Below are positions 11,943-24,800 of a stretch of 64,000 bases of DNA, one piece after another. Origin of the DNA: Homalodisca vitripennis (Eukaryota > Arthropoda > Insecta > Hemiptera > Cicadellidae); the NCBI RefSeq assembly GCF_021130785.1, contig NC_060212.1, forward strand, positions 147,461,501 through 147,525,500. The letters are read 5' to 3'. How positions within the stretch are numbered: position 1 is the stretch's first letter; every line of letters begins with the position of its first letter. The notes under the pieces were generated by a model, which was not told the origin of the DNA, did no database searches, and saw nothing but the letters and a program-made list of their open reading frames with translations. A program made the translations under genes and the position numbers.

Positions 11943-12994
11943 AACGTAAATTAAATCCTTTTACAGTAGGTAGAATAATCAAAACTATCGTGAAGACGTT
12001 GAAAACATGCAAAGTTGACGAAAATATCGGTCAGTAATATATAAAAACTATGAGGCGGCTAATAATTTAGTAAATACACAATGCGGTGATAGATGTTTTT
12101 ATACCCTCCGTTAGAATATATTTTGTGAGTGACTTATGTTGAGTGAGAAATATCAGAGGATGAATTCTTGCAGATACAGAAAGTGATTTTAATACTATTC
12201 AAGCTCATAGTATTTAAAGACGAATCGAGGGAAAACTGGTACCAACATCTTTGTAAAGGTTACTTTTTACTCGGGCAGTCTACTCGAATATGTGAAACTT
12301 AATTATGTTGAAATGTACTTACAATATAACCTATATTATTATAACATGTATATTTTAACCTATATTTTACCTGTTTAGCAATGTTTTCAGTGTTTAATTA
12401 TTGGGTTTGATGATCAATGTCGCATTACAATTCCCTTCTTAAATCATCAAGCTTCTACCATTGATTTATCTTTTGCGTCACCAAATATGCATTATTTAGT
12501 CGAAAAATGTACTCAATGGGTAAAGACTATTTACCTATAAGTATATATTTTATTATTTCACGTCTTATATTGAAGTGTTATTTAGATTTTAATAATATTA
12601 ATAAAAACATACTTAATTTTTAAAAAATGCAACCTTGCAATTTTCAATTAGACTATAACAAAAATAGGGATCTACAACCAACTGTTCTCGGGATAGCGTT
12701 CACTACATTCAATGAATAAATGAACGCAGATAGCCACCGTACACATCAAATAGCTGAAATAAAGGCAAGAGAAGAAATCTAGACCAAGTTATCAATTTCT
12801 AAAGAATTTTCCCAGGACATTGAGGGAAAAAGATGTTGGTTAGAAAATAGTGAAGCAGTCAAAGGTAGCAATAGTATTCCTAGTACTGACGCTGTTATAA
12901 ATAACAACAAAAATTGTGTGAGGCCTGTATGAAACATATTCTTCCATATTATGTATCCCACGTTAATGGAACTCAATGCATCGAAATGAAGTTA
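11943..12994. other. Spacer, no gene seen
   Basis: AT-rich. The last few hundred bases could hold the unrecognisable upstream part of the LINE that begins below, but I cannot support codons there. Confidence 0.4.
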
Positions 12995-15133
12995 TTTAAA
13001 ACCAAAAATGACCCTTTTGAAACGAAATTTACTTTAAAAGAGTTGTAACTAAGTATTAAAAGTAAGAAAATCTACAGGTTTAGATTAAATTTCTTATAAT
13101 ATGATTAATGTTTTGGAATAAATGCTGTTGACGTGTTCCTAGAAATGTTAAATGATATCTGGAATGGATATACCGACATTCATACAACTTATAAACATTT
13201 AAGGGTCATTATACTATTTATACCTTCTAAAGATAAAACTTTAGAAGAACCATACATAAAGATGTTGTTGATTTCTTGTTTTGCTTAGTTTTTAAATCAA
13301 TTATTACAAACAAATTAGAATTGCTTATACAAATATTTGATCTATTTCCTGATACCCAACGTTGATTTATAAAAACGAAAGGTTGCTAAGATTATCTTAT
13401 TACCTTCATAATATATTTATTTTAATAACCCTGTCGTAAAAAGAAAGTACTGTTACTACAGTAATACTTTTATTGAAACATTAATAAATTTAATATTTAG
13501 TTTGAGATTTCGATCTAAATTATTAGTTTATTACTATAACTGGCTTATAAATATGCAATTAAGTCTCATTTATTTTAGGTTTACCTGGTGGTTTATAAAC
13601 CTAGAGGTTTACCTCAAGGACTATTTCTTAGTCCTTAGTTATTCTTATTATACCTATCAAATATAAATTCTTTTTTACCGACTCATATTAAATCTGCACA
13701 GTATGCTGATGATATTCTACTATATACTGCAACTTACAAATTATGATGTAGTACAGACGCATATGCAGCAAGGCATAAGCAATCTAGTTACATTATTTGC
13801 ACTGTTACAATAGAATTCAATGTCCAGAAAAGTAATATAATTATTCTATAATCCTAATAATATTATAAATGCGAAAGTGGCTTTGTTTGTTTGATTTGCT
13901 TTCAATAGTAAAACATTCAACCGATAATACTGAAACTTTTCGTGGCCATTTTTATGGTATATTGTGGTATGAATATAGATATATTCTTATTTCTAAAATC
14001 TCTCCAGGATACGCCAAACTGGCCTTTAAATTAGAGAAAAATCCCATCATGGTTTCTAAAGATGTAAAATATGAATTAAAAGACTCTGACAAATATAATA
14101 AATTTATGTGTGTAAAAATTGGTTTATGACTGCACAACCATATGTTTAATCTATAGCAGGAAAATTCTCTAAGGAGTAAACATTAGTTTACACGCTGTTT
14201 TAAGATTTCAGCGATTAGGTATCCATCTGCCAGTTGAAAGATCGTCGAACTCTGATTTAGAACTAATGTACCAATAATAGCTGTATAAGTTCTAAAATAG
14301 TTTTTTCAGAAGAGAAGAATGCTTTAATTTGTTATATATTTTTTCCTGATAGGGAAACAAGGGAAAATCAACTATGGAACAAATCAAAACAAGAAAGACG
14401 TAAATTACTATGGATATACATATAAACTATTGTAATTATTAATTAGTTAACTGTAAAAAACAATTGAGTATACTGATTTTGTTATTTTTCAGAATATGAA
14501 GCAGCAGTAAGCTCCATAGAAAACAGCTTCAAGGAATTATAAAAATAAAAATCTAAAATCATTAGAATTCAAAATATTAGAATTGATTTAAAATATCATC
14601 CAGCAGTAAATGATATTGGTATTGCATCCTACAGCCAAAAAGATATTGCAGACAATGAAAAGGTTGCTAAGTTAGTAAGAGACAATCAAAGATGACACTA
14701 AAACTGAACAGTTATATATTTCTGGAAAATTTTAAAGCATGCAAAAATATTTATACTACTCAAAATGTAACGATGTGTTTATAAAGAAAGCCCAATGCTA
14801 TAAACACATTGTCGAATCGACGTCAAAATATGCACGGTTCAAAAATGTTAAAATGAAAATATGGGAATTAATAAATATTCTACGATTAAGATTTGGTCAC
14901 GCCAATATAAATAAAACCTTTTTACTATTGGTCAATGCTTCACTTTATTATGCTTGAGATGTACTTTAGGTTATAGTGAAACTTTGAAAAATATATTTTT
15001 ACAGTGCCCTACATATGGCCATGCTAGAAGCCAAGAGTTTAAAGTACTTAAGAATAAGTATGAGATGAAATTTGGAACATTAGTCTTAAATTCTTCGGTC
15101 AATAGACTTTTTAGACGTTTAAAACTTTTTTAA
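12995..15133 (+). pseudogene. Old LINE reverse transcriptase to C-terminal zinc-knuckle region, heavily degraded
   Basis: Pieces of one retrotransposon protein can be followed in order on the plus strand through many stops and frame changes. KSTGLD-ISYNMINVL at about 13070-13110 is the N-terminal RT region. LRVIILFIPSKDKTLEEPYI follows at about 13198. ITNKLELLIQIFDLFPDTQ follows at about 13303. LPQG is at about 13612, and the catalytic box AQYADDILLYT is at about 13696-13728. Downstream, ASYSQKDIADNEKVAKLV (about 14620) resembles the tail of an RNase H-like domain. LRLRFGHANINKTF (about 14880) and LQCPTYGHARSQEF (about 14997) match the C-terminal Cys/His region of I/LOA/R1-type LINEs. The last recognisable codons end at a TAA at 15131-15133. 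It would copy element RNA in the nucleus; this copy is dead. The clade is tentative. Confidence 0.65.
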
Positions 15134-17037
15134 TTAATTAAATTTTGAGTTCAATTAAGACTTTTATTTAAATAAAAACGAAACTCTGCACACCACATAA
15201 ATGTAACCTGGAAAACATATTTATTCCGAGGTTCTCCTTTTCGGATTAGGAATGCCTGATTTGTTAGAACTCTTGCCAGAATTTATTCTAAATCCTTACC
15301 AATATAGAATACCAATATACTAAAATAAAATAGTAAGTTGAGGCGACATAGGTTTTCCTGAATTTTATTAGCTTGGTGCTAAAAATTTGAGAAGGAAGAA
15401 CTCCTATCCCAACACCTACAGCAAAAACTTTTACTGATATTTTGTAACATAGATTAAAGAGTAAAAAGGGTTTAGAATTTTGTTATTAAACACTGCTATT
15501 AGACCCAATTTAACGAATAATTGGATGTAGCATACAGTAACGTATCTAACGAGATGTTTCATTGGTAGACGTTAAATATGAATGACACTTTTTATTTATA
15601 GACAAGAATTATTTTTATCATAGTGATGTCATAGAGTCCTATCACTCAGTAGGGTGACACGATTTGTTTTTGCTTGCCAGGGGATATAAGAATTACTTTT
15701 TTCTATATACATTTCTGTCTGTCTATAAGTTCACAGATCTCGAGAACGAAATGAGCTATAAAAATGATATTTTATGTAACCTCAGCGAAACGAGTGCTTG
15801 TTGTGTTGAACTCTAACGTTGTGAATGAGTGCTTAGGAACTGTCTTTGAATTAACACTTAGCATTTATATAAACCCCTCGTATTTTATTACATTTCTATT
15901 CTTAAAAATGACGTTAAAATGTGCCAATTTATATAATATATTACAACATTAAACTACCCTCTCCACTGTTGGAGAGATTCGTACCAACTTCCTCTGTTGG
16001 AGGAGCGATGTTGATGCCCAACTTATTGTAAAGCTTAGTGTATAATAATAATCAACATTGTATGAATGGTGAATTAAAATCCCCCATATCAGAACTGTTG
16101 ATACCGTCATATTGAAATGACAACATAAAGTAGCTGTAACATGCCATTACCATTATATTTTAACATGTCAACCAATCACTGATCCATCGGAAACGAAATT
16201 GAAGCGAACGTCGTATTGACGTCTATAACGTGCAAATTTAATGAACAGAAGTTGTTAGCAAATTGGCTATCAGTAATTAATTACGCTTGGCATCACTCTG
16301 ATTGCATTAATTGGTGATTTATGTATGTTTAGCGACTTAATTTGCAATGGAAATTCTAAAACTTATGATAAAGATTGATTGATACTTTCAAAACTTTGTT
16401 TGAATAGTTTTAAGTTCTTAGGTGATTTGAAAAAGAATGTTTGGCACTACTCAACCCGTATATTTTTTCAAATGTGTACTATTACCCTTTACACTTAACA
16501 ATTCCACTTATTAGATTATACTGACTTACGTGTAGTAACAATATGTGCTGAGTGTAAGCGAAGCCTATGATTCAGTATGTATTTATTTTATACTTGGTAA
16601 TACACCATTTTGCATTGTAAATACTTATGGGTAGCAGGTGTATAGTTAAAAAAATATTACAAGGTTGTAGAAATTGCCTTAGCAATGGTCGTAGAAAAAT
16701 ATTATATAATAGGAAAACCACAAAACATAATTTAAGATTATATAGCATAGCCTAAAACAAATGCTAGCCTAAAACAAAAATAAAATGCTATACAACATAA
16801 TGGAATAGAACATAAATAGTATATAAATATGAAGGTTGCAAATATAGAACTGAAAAATATCCAAACTATCCAGAAAAAACTACAACTTTAAAAATTCGTG
16901 CTTCATGCAATGTAATATTAACAAAACAGATTTAACAACTAACGTAATTACAATAATCCTGAATTAACACACATCATGCTTATATCTGTCTAAGAATGGG
17001 AGAGAATGCAAGTTTCTTGAAAATATTAAATGAAGAA
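15134..17037. other. AT-rich spacer, no gene seen
   Basis: A degenerate dispersed repeat with TTCTGTCTGTCTATAAGTTC and ATCTCGAGAACGAAATGAGC lies at 15640-15760 (compare 8940-9030). Otherwise nothing is supported. Confidence 0.4.
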
Positions 17038-18090
17038 TAAAAAAGTCCATATTAGCATAGACTTTATTTCACCATCTCAGCAGACGAAATATTGTACTGT
17101 TGATCCGGTAGTAATACCTGAAGAATAGATAGGGGCGGCAAGCTTGCCGGAAAACATTGAAGTGAACCAACTGAGGAATTTCTGGGCAATCAATCAAGCA
17201 ATTCACGACTCTATGGAGGAACAGAAGACCTAATAGTCTTCTACGAGCTAATAAGGGAAAAGACTCAGATGATGCTCAATCTCGTGCAAGTTCACGTCAA
17301 AGTAGCGAAATCCTAGTCTCACGCCAACCAGCCGCAGAATGCGCCTCTGGACAGCAACCACAAAGAATAGTGGTCAACCTGCTGAGGTATCCAAACAGTC
17401 ACAGAATACTTCAGTATAGGTCTCACAAGACTGAGGTATAGACCTCGATGAGGTCTATACCGAGATGGAATTGATGAGAAGTACCAAAATGTTCGACCTA
17501 TCAATCCAACCAAGAACACGATTGGCACTTTTAAAAATGATCAGAATAACATCACCACATAAGGTTAGAGTAAGGGTTGAGGTAAGATGACAACAGCAAT
17601 CCAAGATCACGCACCTTGTCGACCCTCCTGATGATAACTTTATTAAAACAGAGAAAGGGTTCTAGTTGGGATTCCTTAGAAACGCCTTCCGTAGCATGTA
17701 TTAATTGGCGTTATGAAGCCGACGCATATCTGACTCGGAGGACAGCTGAGAGATTTCAGCAATGATCCACTAACCCCTAGAGCTTCTAATTTCCTCAACA
17801 GATGAAGGTGACTAATTCTGCCAAAAGCCTTTGCAAAGTCAAGATATAAGGAGTTTATTTGATTTCCATTGGCAAAGGTGGATAACACATTGATGGAGAA
17901 TAACTGTTAGTTTTGCAGTTGTGGATCTTCCGCCTTGAAAGCCATGGATATATAACGTTCTTGAAAGTAAAGGATATTCTCTGAAGCAATGGACCTTCAC
18001 ACAATTTTTTAGACTGGATTACTATTGCTTTAAAGTTTATCACATTTGAAAGGTCACCATTTTTTGAATTAAGACCAAAAACCACTGTTT
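17038..18090 (-). pseudogene. Jockey-type LINE reverse transcriptase, C-terminal two thirds, degraded
   Basis: Read on the minus strand in changing frames. HGFQGGRSTTAKLTVILHQ (near 17925) is the RT finger region. SLYLDFAKAFGRISHLHLL (near 17840) is the palm box, with the first catalytic Asp retained and a D to G change two residues after the F. LRKLEALGVSG follows. The YADD box is lost, in a region of broken frames. LIGRTFWYFSSIP and YLSLVRPILKYS (about 17400-17500) are in the thumb region. RRRLLGLLFLHRVVNCLIDC (near 17240) and FRYYYRINSTIFRLLRW (near 17090) are the C-terminal part, ending NMDFFI near 17045. At least four frameshifts and several stops are present. A 12-bp perfect hairpin at 17435-17461 interrupts the thumb region. 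No 5' half, poly(A) tail or target duplication is visible. Confidence 0.75.
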
Positions 18091-18324
18091 AAGTTAGAAG
18101 GAAATATTCTTGCCTTGAGCAAGGCATTGAAAAATAGAGTTAGGTGATGGGTATTCTGGATTTTGTATTGTGACAAAATTTTACCATTGTATACCTGGGA
18201 AAACGTAAATATATCCTTTCTGTATAACTTTTCTCTTTATAATCCTCTTAGTATAAATGTATATTTGTTCGGAGGACATATTAAAAACTAAATATTTTAT
18301 AGGCTTAAAACCTTAGTAAAGGCT

Positions 18325-18453
18325 ACTAAACGACACGTTTAGTGGTGAACTACTCACTTGTATAACTAGAATTTTGTAGTTAACTACAAAACATTCCTCG
18401 ATTTGTCTAGTACCTAAACAATTAAAAATTTTAGTAGTGAAGTACTAAAATTT
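18325..18453. repeat. Cluster of three perfect hairpins
   Basis: ACTAAACG/CGTTTAGT with a 3-base loop at 18325-18343. A 20-base perfect palindrome TTTTGTAGTTAACTACAAAA at 18372-18391. AAATTTTAGTA/TACTAAAATTT with a 6-base loop at 18426-18453. The related wording of the three (ACTAC/GTAGT, TAGTGGTGAACTAC and TAGTAGTGAAGTAC) suggests one compound structure, perhaps the end of a foldback element. The spacer on both sides (18091-18324, 18454-19014) holds nothing I can name. Confidence 0.65.
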
Positions 18454-19014
18454 CTAATCATTCATTGATAACTGGCGAACAAAGCGTTAATATGTGACAG
18501 AGTCATGAAAGTTATCCAAGAGCGTGAAATATGTGTTAGCTTGCAAACTTTGCTGTTCAAGCTGGTGATTAAAATTAACGTGACTCGGGTTGGTAATAAC
18601 GGTGTCGTGAAACTAGATAGCGCAGTTCATACACTTTGTAATACTCTACGGAATTAAGTTTAAACGTTTACTATGGGTTATAATACTGTACTAAACACAG
18701 ATTACAGTAATGTTTATTTGCAAAAACTAAGGTAAGTTGTAGACCTATAAACTAAAATATAGAACAATAATAATTTGAAATGTGGTGGGGGTATTTGATT
18801 GGGTTAAGACAGTACTGTATTTAATTAAACATCAGGCAATTAAGAAATTGATACCACACGCAGTACTTTAATGGATCGTTAAAAATTAATTGAACTGGCC
18901 TTAGTTGGATTTCATGACAATCTTTATGGCATTAATAAAAGTCAATATTCAGGGGGTCAGAAAGTGTGGAATTATTTTAGAATATAGTTTAATATGTGGA
19001 AAGAAGAAAAAAAA

Positions 19015-20211
19015 TAGCAGTCATGGGACTGCCAATAGAAGTGAAAACGGAACTATTAAGTTGAGAGTAATTAACAATACGTTATAGTAGCAGTACATCT
19101 GTAATTGTAAATGTGACGCGTTTTTAATTTTCCAATTTTAAAATCCACGAAAAATATTATCAAATAACTAGAAATCTATTTTACCACGCTAGTAAGATAA
19201 ATCTTATACCGTAATAATACTCATTTCATGATGAAGAGGTTAAATATTAAAAACATAATTAAAATGAATAATGCTAAATTTTAAATACAAATATTCGTAC
19301 AAATATTAAAAATGTTTAAAAATATATTCGTTGATTTCATTATTCATTTATCTGTATAAAAATATGTTGTAATTGCTCAATATTAATAGTTAGTTAAACA
19401 TAGAATACAAGTGAGTAAACACCGAGTGAACAACAGTGAGTTGAACACCGTTGTAAATAATACAGTTATTGCTACGGATAAAGTATATAATTGCAATAAC
19501 AATTAAACCCACAATATTTTTAAAACTAATAAATTAGTTAAATTAACTTGGTTCTTTCGTAAAGGTATTTTTATTGCACAATAAACTAATTTATTGAGTT
19601 AATACGGTATCAGTGAGCCAATGCGCCAATTACAGTTCCGGCAGAAACGTTCACTCATCACTTCATACGCTACTACAGGCTCAAATAAACTTCCAATAAA
19701 AAAAATTATAAATTAAAAAAAAATATTCATCTATTTTCACACAACTTTCTCGCTGACAAATTTTGTCTGACCAAAAAATAAAAAAAATCCTCGCTTACTA
19801 CTTTTTTCTTGTCATTGTAAACGCTATGTAAAATGTAAACAATAATCAAAATTATTTCGAAATTTTTTTAATACTTAAAAATGTAACCAATAGATTGCAA
19901 ATATTAAGAGCTTTAATTTGACGCATCTTACAGAATTGTACGACATTGGCTTCACTTTTAAATCGCGAGAGGAAGCCGTAAAGGTCACTAATTTTCGCAG
20001 TCTGTTTTCATACTCCGCCGGGACAGTTTTTAACACAGCGAGACTGACTTTTTCATGCAGGTTAGTAGTCCGCGGCCAAGTCTACGGTTAAAAAAAACAC
20101 AGCGAGACTGACTTTTTCATGCAGGTTAGTATCATTAGCATGTCGGTGACGCGAACCGAGGATTTTACCCTCTACCAAAACGCTCAACGCGCCTAAAGAA
20201 GTTTTCACTTC
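19015..20211. mobile_element. Family A non-autonomous element, copy 2 (1.20 kb)
   Basis: Same order and orientation as 3106-4299, differing by scattered substitutions and small A-run indels. The left inverted repeat GAAGTGAAAAC is at 19038-19048 and the right one, GTTTTCACTTC, at 20201-20211. The left hairpin is GCAGTC-ATGG-GACTGC. The open frames inside are chance. Retention of both ends in both copies argues for whole-element transposition rather than segmental duplication, since the outer flanks are unrelated beyond A-runs. Confidence 0.75.
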
Positions 20212-20627
20212 AAAAAAGTTTTTCCAACATTGTCTAATCTCTATATTAAGCGAGTGTCTATCTGACAATGTTATAATAAAAGTATCAGGCAAAGCATAAG
20301 GCAATATAATTTCGCATGTTTATGTTACTTATTAAAAGCTTGTATCTTATTGAAAGAATAAAGTTCATCGGCAACATTATCTTAATAGTCATCCTACTTT
20401 AACTGTAAAATTCATAAAACCGAAATGTCAAGAAAACCAACGAGAACAGAAATGCCAACTCAACAAGGATACATATTTTGACACTTTAATTACGAATGGA
20501 TTATAAATAATATAACACAGTAGATGAGTGCTTACTACTGTCGTACAATCCAATGTAGTAAATTACTGACTAAAGTACAGTGTACGAGAGTGGTGCCGCT
20601 TAGACTGTATATAAATTATATATACTT
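20212..20627. other. Spacer, no gene seen
   Basis: Nothing recognised. Confidence 0.5.
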
Positions 20628-20696
20628 GCTCCGACTATGCTCGAACCCGGATCTCTCAATTTACCGGTGAGTGCGCTACCACCACACCACAGAGCC
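20628..20696 (-). repeat. tRNA-like repeat, degraded
   Basis: On the minus strand this reads GGCTCTGTGGTGTGGTGG, then AGCGCACTCACCGG, then GATCCGGGTTCGAGC, ending in CGGAGCA. It is clearly related to the tRNA-like sequences at 59741 and 60003. Box A is largely intact. Box B and the 3' half of the T stem have decayed (a stretch reading CATAGT replaces the CCCGG arm). It is a dead copy of a tRNA-derived repeat. Confidence 0.65.
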
Positions 20697-20722
20697 CTTA
20701 TAATACATCATACATATAAACA

Positions 20723-20780
20723 TTCAGTTCAGCGGGATCCGAACCTGGATTACTCAATAGCCCAGCGAAAATGCTAATCA
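20723..20780 (-). repeat. Second tRNA-like piece, degraded
   Basis: The minus strand contains GTAATCCAGGTTCGGATCCC, a box B-like T arm preceded by TTTTCGCTGGGCTATTGAG, which resembles an anticodon arm. The 5' third is missing or unrecognisable. It lies just upstream of the 20628-20696 copy in the same orientation, as in composite tRNA-derived SINEs. Confidence 0.4.
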
Positions 20781-21299
20781 TTCATTTAATTTAATTCAAA
20801 TATCATAATTAATTGATTTTGTTTCTAACCATGATCAAGAAAATATATAGATAAAATAAACTTAAAAACCAATTCTTTCAGAAAGTATCTGCTTTCATTC
20901 TTATGGAACTGATTCCAATAAAGGGGAACAGTGGAAAGTCGTTGAAGTTCATTCATTACATCAAAATAATTATTTACAATAAGTTTTACATAGTAACAGT
21001 CTTATTGTTTTTTGGACAGTATCTGAGAAAGAGTGCCTCATTAAGGAATGTTTGTGTCCAACTTACTTTTTGTTTACTTAAGTCACAGTAAAAAACACAA
21101 TGTCAAGAGAGCCAACCATTTTCAGTATCTTATTTGCAAACATTCTCAGATTTCATCACTATAGTGGGTTTTATAGCAGAGTTTAAATAGTATCTCCAAA
21201 GCATTAGACGGTTTAAATTCATGAATTAAACAATTTGTTATAAAACTTACGTAATAAGAATTACACTGTACCGATTATAATAAATAATAATTCTGGGGT
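20781..21299. other. AT-rich spacer, no gene seen
   Basis: Only a 62-codon chance frame at 20903-21091. Confidence 0.5.
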
Positions 21300-21545
21300 A
21301 ACTGGATTACCGGTGGAAGGAGTAGGCCCAGATGAATGATAAGGGCTGGACTGTACAAAAGAGGCTGCTATCGGCGAGGCGCGCATCGCAGATGGCAGTG
21401 TCTGATAACGAAATTGAGAGGTGGGGTGAGGTAGACGTACCGTACCTCCATCTCAGTTAATCGGAAGTGATTGTAACGAGTAGATTAAATAGTGCTTAGA
21501 GTAAATCTTTTTGCTAATTGTCATCGAACCTGCGGGTAAGTGAAC
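21300..21545 (+). other. GC-richer block ending in a splice-donor-like site
   Basis: About 240 bp of balanced composition in AT-rich surroundings, with several CpG pairs (GGCGAGGCGCGCATCGCAGA). It ends with CTGCGGGTAAGTGAAC, a good match to a 5' splice site at 21535. It could be a non-coding first exon or an LTR/leader of a retroelement. There is no long open frame and no TATA box I trust. Confidence 0.25.
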
Positions 21546-21756
21546 TTTTTAACTAGAGTCCAGTCAATATACATTCTCATTTATTTTTTAATAATTTTGG
21601 GGAAAGAAATATTGTAAAAATTAAATTTAATGGGACTTTAGGAACTTGTCCTTTTGATCTGTGTAATATAAAACTTGTTGGTGCAGTGAGCACATGTATA
21701 TACAATTTTATGTAAAAATACTAAAAGAGTTTTGTGGTTGTTACAGATACTTTCAG

Positions 21757-21827
21757 CAAATTTTTTGATTTAAAAAATCTCTAACACTGAAGAATTTTTT
21801 GATTTTAAATCTCTAACACTGAAGAAT
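21757..21827 (+). repeat. Two-copy short tandem repeat
   Basis: The phrase TCTCTAACACTGAAGAAT, preceded each time by TTTTTTGATTTWAAA, occurs twice in a row with a period of about 38 bp. Confidence 0.7.
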
Positions 21828-21830
21828 AAT

Positions 21831-24800
21831 TATAAAGTAAAGTAGAGAAAATTATTAACAAAATAAAAATTGAATTTTGAAGATAAATTAAAGTGAAGAT
21901 TTGCCAGATCAAATTAGAGTGAGAATGTTTTAATTTTGAAAATTGAATAAAAGACAAGCTGTAAGAACTTTGTACATTTTGAAAGTGAAGAATATATTAC
22001 AAGTTTGTATTTAAAAGTCATAAAGCAGTTTTTATTTTAATTTTAATTCCAGTTATTATTTTTAAGATAAAGTTTTATTTTAGTTTGAACTTTATTTATT
22101 TCAGAAGATTTACTTTTATTTTTAAAACTTCACAAAAGTTTATTTTAAATTTCAAATCCAACCCCTCATGTGGAAGTAAAACGGTACAACACTAAAAATC
22201 AAGCATTTTATATTTATCATATAAAATTATCAAGTATAATACCAATGTAACAATTACATTTATTAAAAGATTATGATCCAGTAAGTTTTTAAAATGTTTC
22301 TCTTTCCCGGAACATTAAATATAATATAAACATTAACATACATTAGATTATTAACATACATACATACATTATGTATACATACAATAACATATTATAAATA
22401 TAAAATATAAACAATTCTCCTTCCCGGAATACAAAAAAAATTGCGAATTGGTCCAGCTATTCTCGAGATAGAGCTTAGCAACATATTTAGCGGCTTAAAT
22501 TTGTAACAATTTACACCATGCAATAAACAATCCAGACTCAATTTAGAGTAAGAGAGGGGAATTATCTCAAACATGTCATGTTGCAAGTAGGGGAGGCTGG
22601 ATCTGTTTCACCCTCTTCCAGTCAAAGTGGGCAAGGGTGACCTAAGAAGGCAATACTCTGTCATATTTAGACTTGAAAAAAAAACAATCCTTAATTTAAA
22701 AAAATAGATTAAGAGAGCCCCCGGCCTCTTAACGATCAAAACCCTACAGAGACTTTTTGTTTGCTTTATTCCTTATTAAATTATATAAGTTTCCGCACGT
22801 TTCCGCTGTCAATTCAAATTGTTTTGTCAATAATGAATAGTTTCGTGAGAGCTCACCCATTATCAAAATAATAATTTTGTCATGAAAGTGGGAAAGCGCT
22901 ACTGAAACTAGTCATCATCAACAAAACAAGTTGACGATGGAAAGGTACGTAACCTTAATTAATTTAATACTCAAATATCGATCCAGGAGACAAACAATGT
23001 ACAAGTTACTCATTAGTTAAAATATCATTACTTTGGACTTACTAACCTAATTGTTAACTTATTGGTCATCCTATGTATAATGGCATACACCATATTATTC
23101 GGGCATATCAGTTAGAATAGTAGTTAAACGTTTAACTAGTTAGTTTTTCAGTCGTAATTAAAACATTACTTTCAAGTTGCAGAATATTTGTATTAACGAT
23201 ACATTTTTATCCCTTATTGATGTAAAACTATTGGAACAATATTTTAACGTTACTAATTTTCGGATCATTATAAAAATCCAAGATAGGAATAGTACGGAAA
23301 TTTGAAAGGTACAGAACACGATGGATAAACACTCTGGATTTTTAAGATTCAATTCAAATATTCTCCCTAGGAGAGCTCTCAACCCTCATATTTTTCCAGG
23401 ATAATATTTTCTCACAGAACTTCCGTTTAAACACTTGAAGTAAAAAAATTCTTACTGGCTCCTGAGATAATAAACACAATGACCGGGCGTACAGGTAAGG
23501 GATATTTTTCTATGTAGGTTAAAAACAGTTTTTTTGATTTATGTTCCAGATTGTAATCGATTTTGAAGGAATTAAAAGTATGAGTTTGACGTTTAATCGA
23601 GATTACCACCTACCGGATGTGTTAGAACGTAAAACAAACATAACTCCGAGTTGACTGGTCATCTGTTACAATGAAGCACGACCTCGCTCAGGTGTCAACA
23701 GGCTGTGGAAGATAAATCATACGCGAGTTTCTGTCATTTCTGCTGCTGCATGAATGCGGTCGATGTTCTACCTCGTCAAGGGGATACGAGCAATCCTAAG
23801 TAGCTGTATATAAAAATATGTTTGCACGTATATCGTTAGTAACACTAAAATGTAAATGGATATGGCTTTGATTAGCTTATCTGAGATAATTTTTTAACTT
23901 GATGAAATTAAAAACTGACCCTCAAACACAGTAATACTTGTTAAATCACCTTCAGACAAGTAGATAATGAGACTATACTTACCACTTTATTTATTTATAT
24001 AGTTATCTGACTCTGATTGATATGTCTACAAAATCCGATATACCTTAAAGCCGTTTGTGAAACTGACTCACTAAATGAATCAGATATACAAATTAAAACA
24101 GACTTCTAAACGTGCTATAAACGCGGAAAATGTATGCATGGACTATTACAATTGAAATACTGGAAAACATATGATAATTTAGAAATTTTACATTTAAAAC
24201 ACAAAAAAATCATGAACTTCCACACTTTTTCACTATTGTAGACATTCGTTTTAAGTCCAATTGCGGCCTAACAGTTGGTGCTAACTCAAAACTAATGGAA
24301 ACTGTGGGGATTGAAGTAAAATAATAGAAAAGGTTCTTTGACCTTTTGTACTATATATAGTTGGGCCCCAAAATGCTCGCATCCATGAAATTATGGTGAT
24401 TTTTAGCTTAACAGTTGTTACTAGAGCCCGATAATGGTTTAACGCTTGGTAAGTGTATCTGCTACCTCTTTAACTCAAAATGTTCATAGAATTAGTAGTT
24501 AGAGGCAGAGGCAGTTTAGAATACCACACATTGCAAATATATACATACGATAATTTACTATTTAAACTGCTCTTTGTACAATATTAATAGATAAAGTCAG
24601 TGGTATTTACGTTCAATAGCAAATACAGTCTGAGAGTTTCAGCTTGGATGACCATATATTACTTTCATTTAAATAATATGTTTAACTTAACCACCGTTAT
24701 GTTCCGGTCAAGTAAACTTCAGGTACATATAATATCAAGGTGGTATAATATAATCACCTTTTAGTATAACCCCCTTAGCTTAAGCCGTAAAATGAGCTGG

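Noticed and set aside
13869..14129. 86-codon plus-strand frame as a separate gene
   Set aside because: It lies inside the degraded LINE between RT and RNase H-like pieces and has no recognisable domain of its own; the minus-strand frame over it is a shadow.
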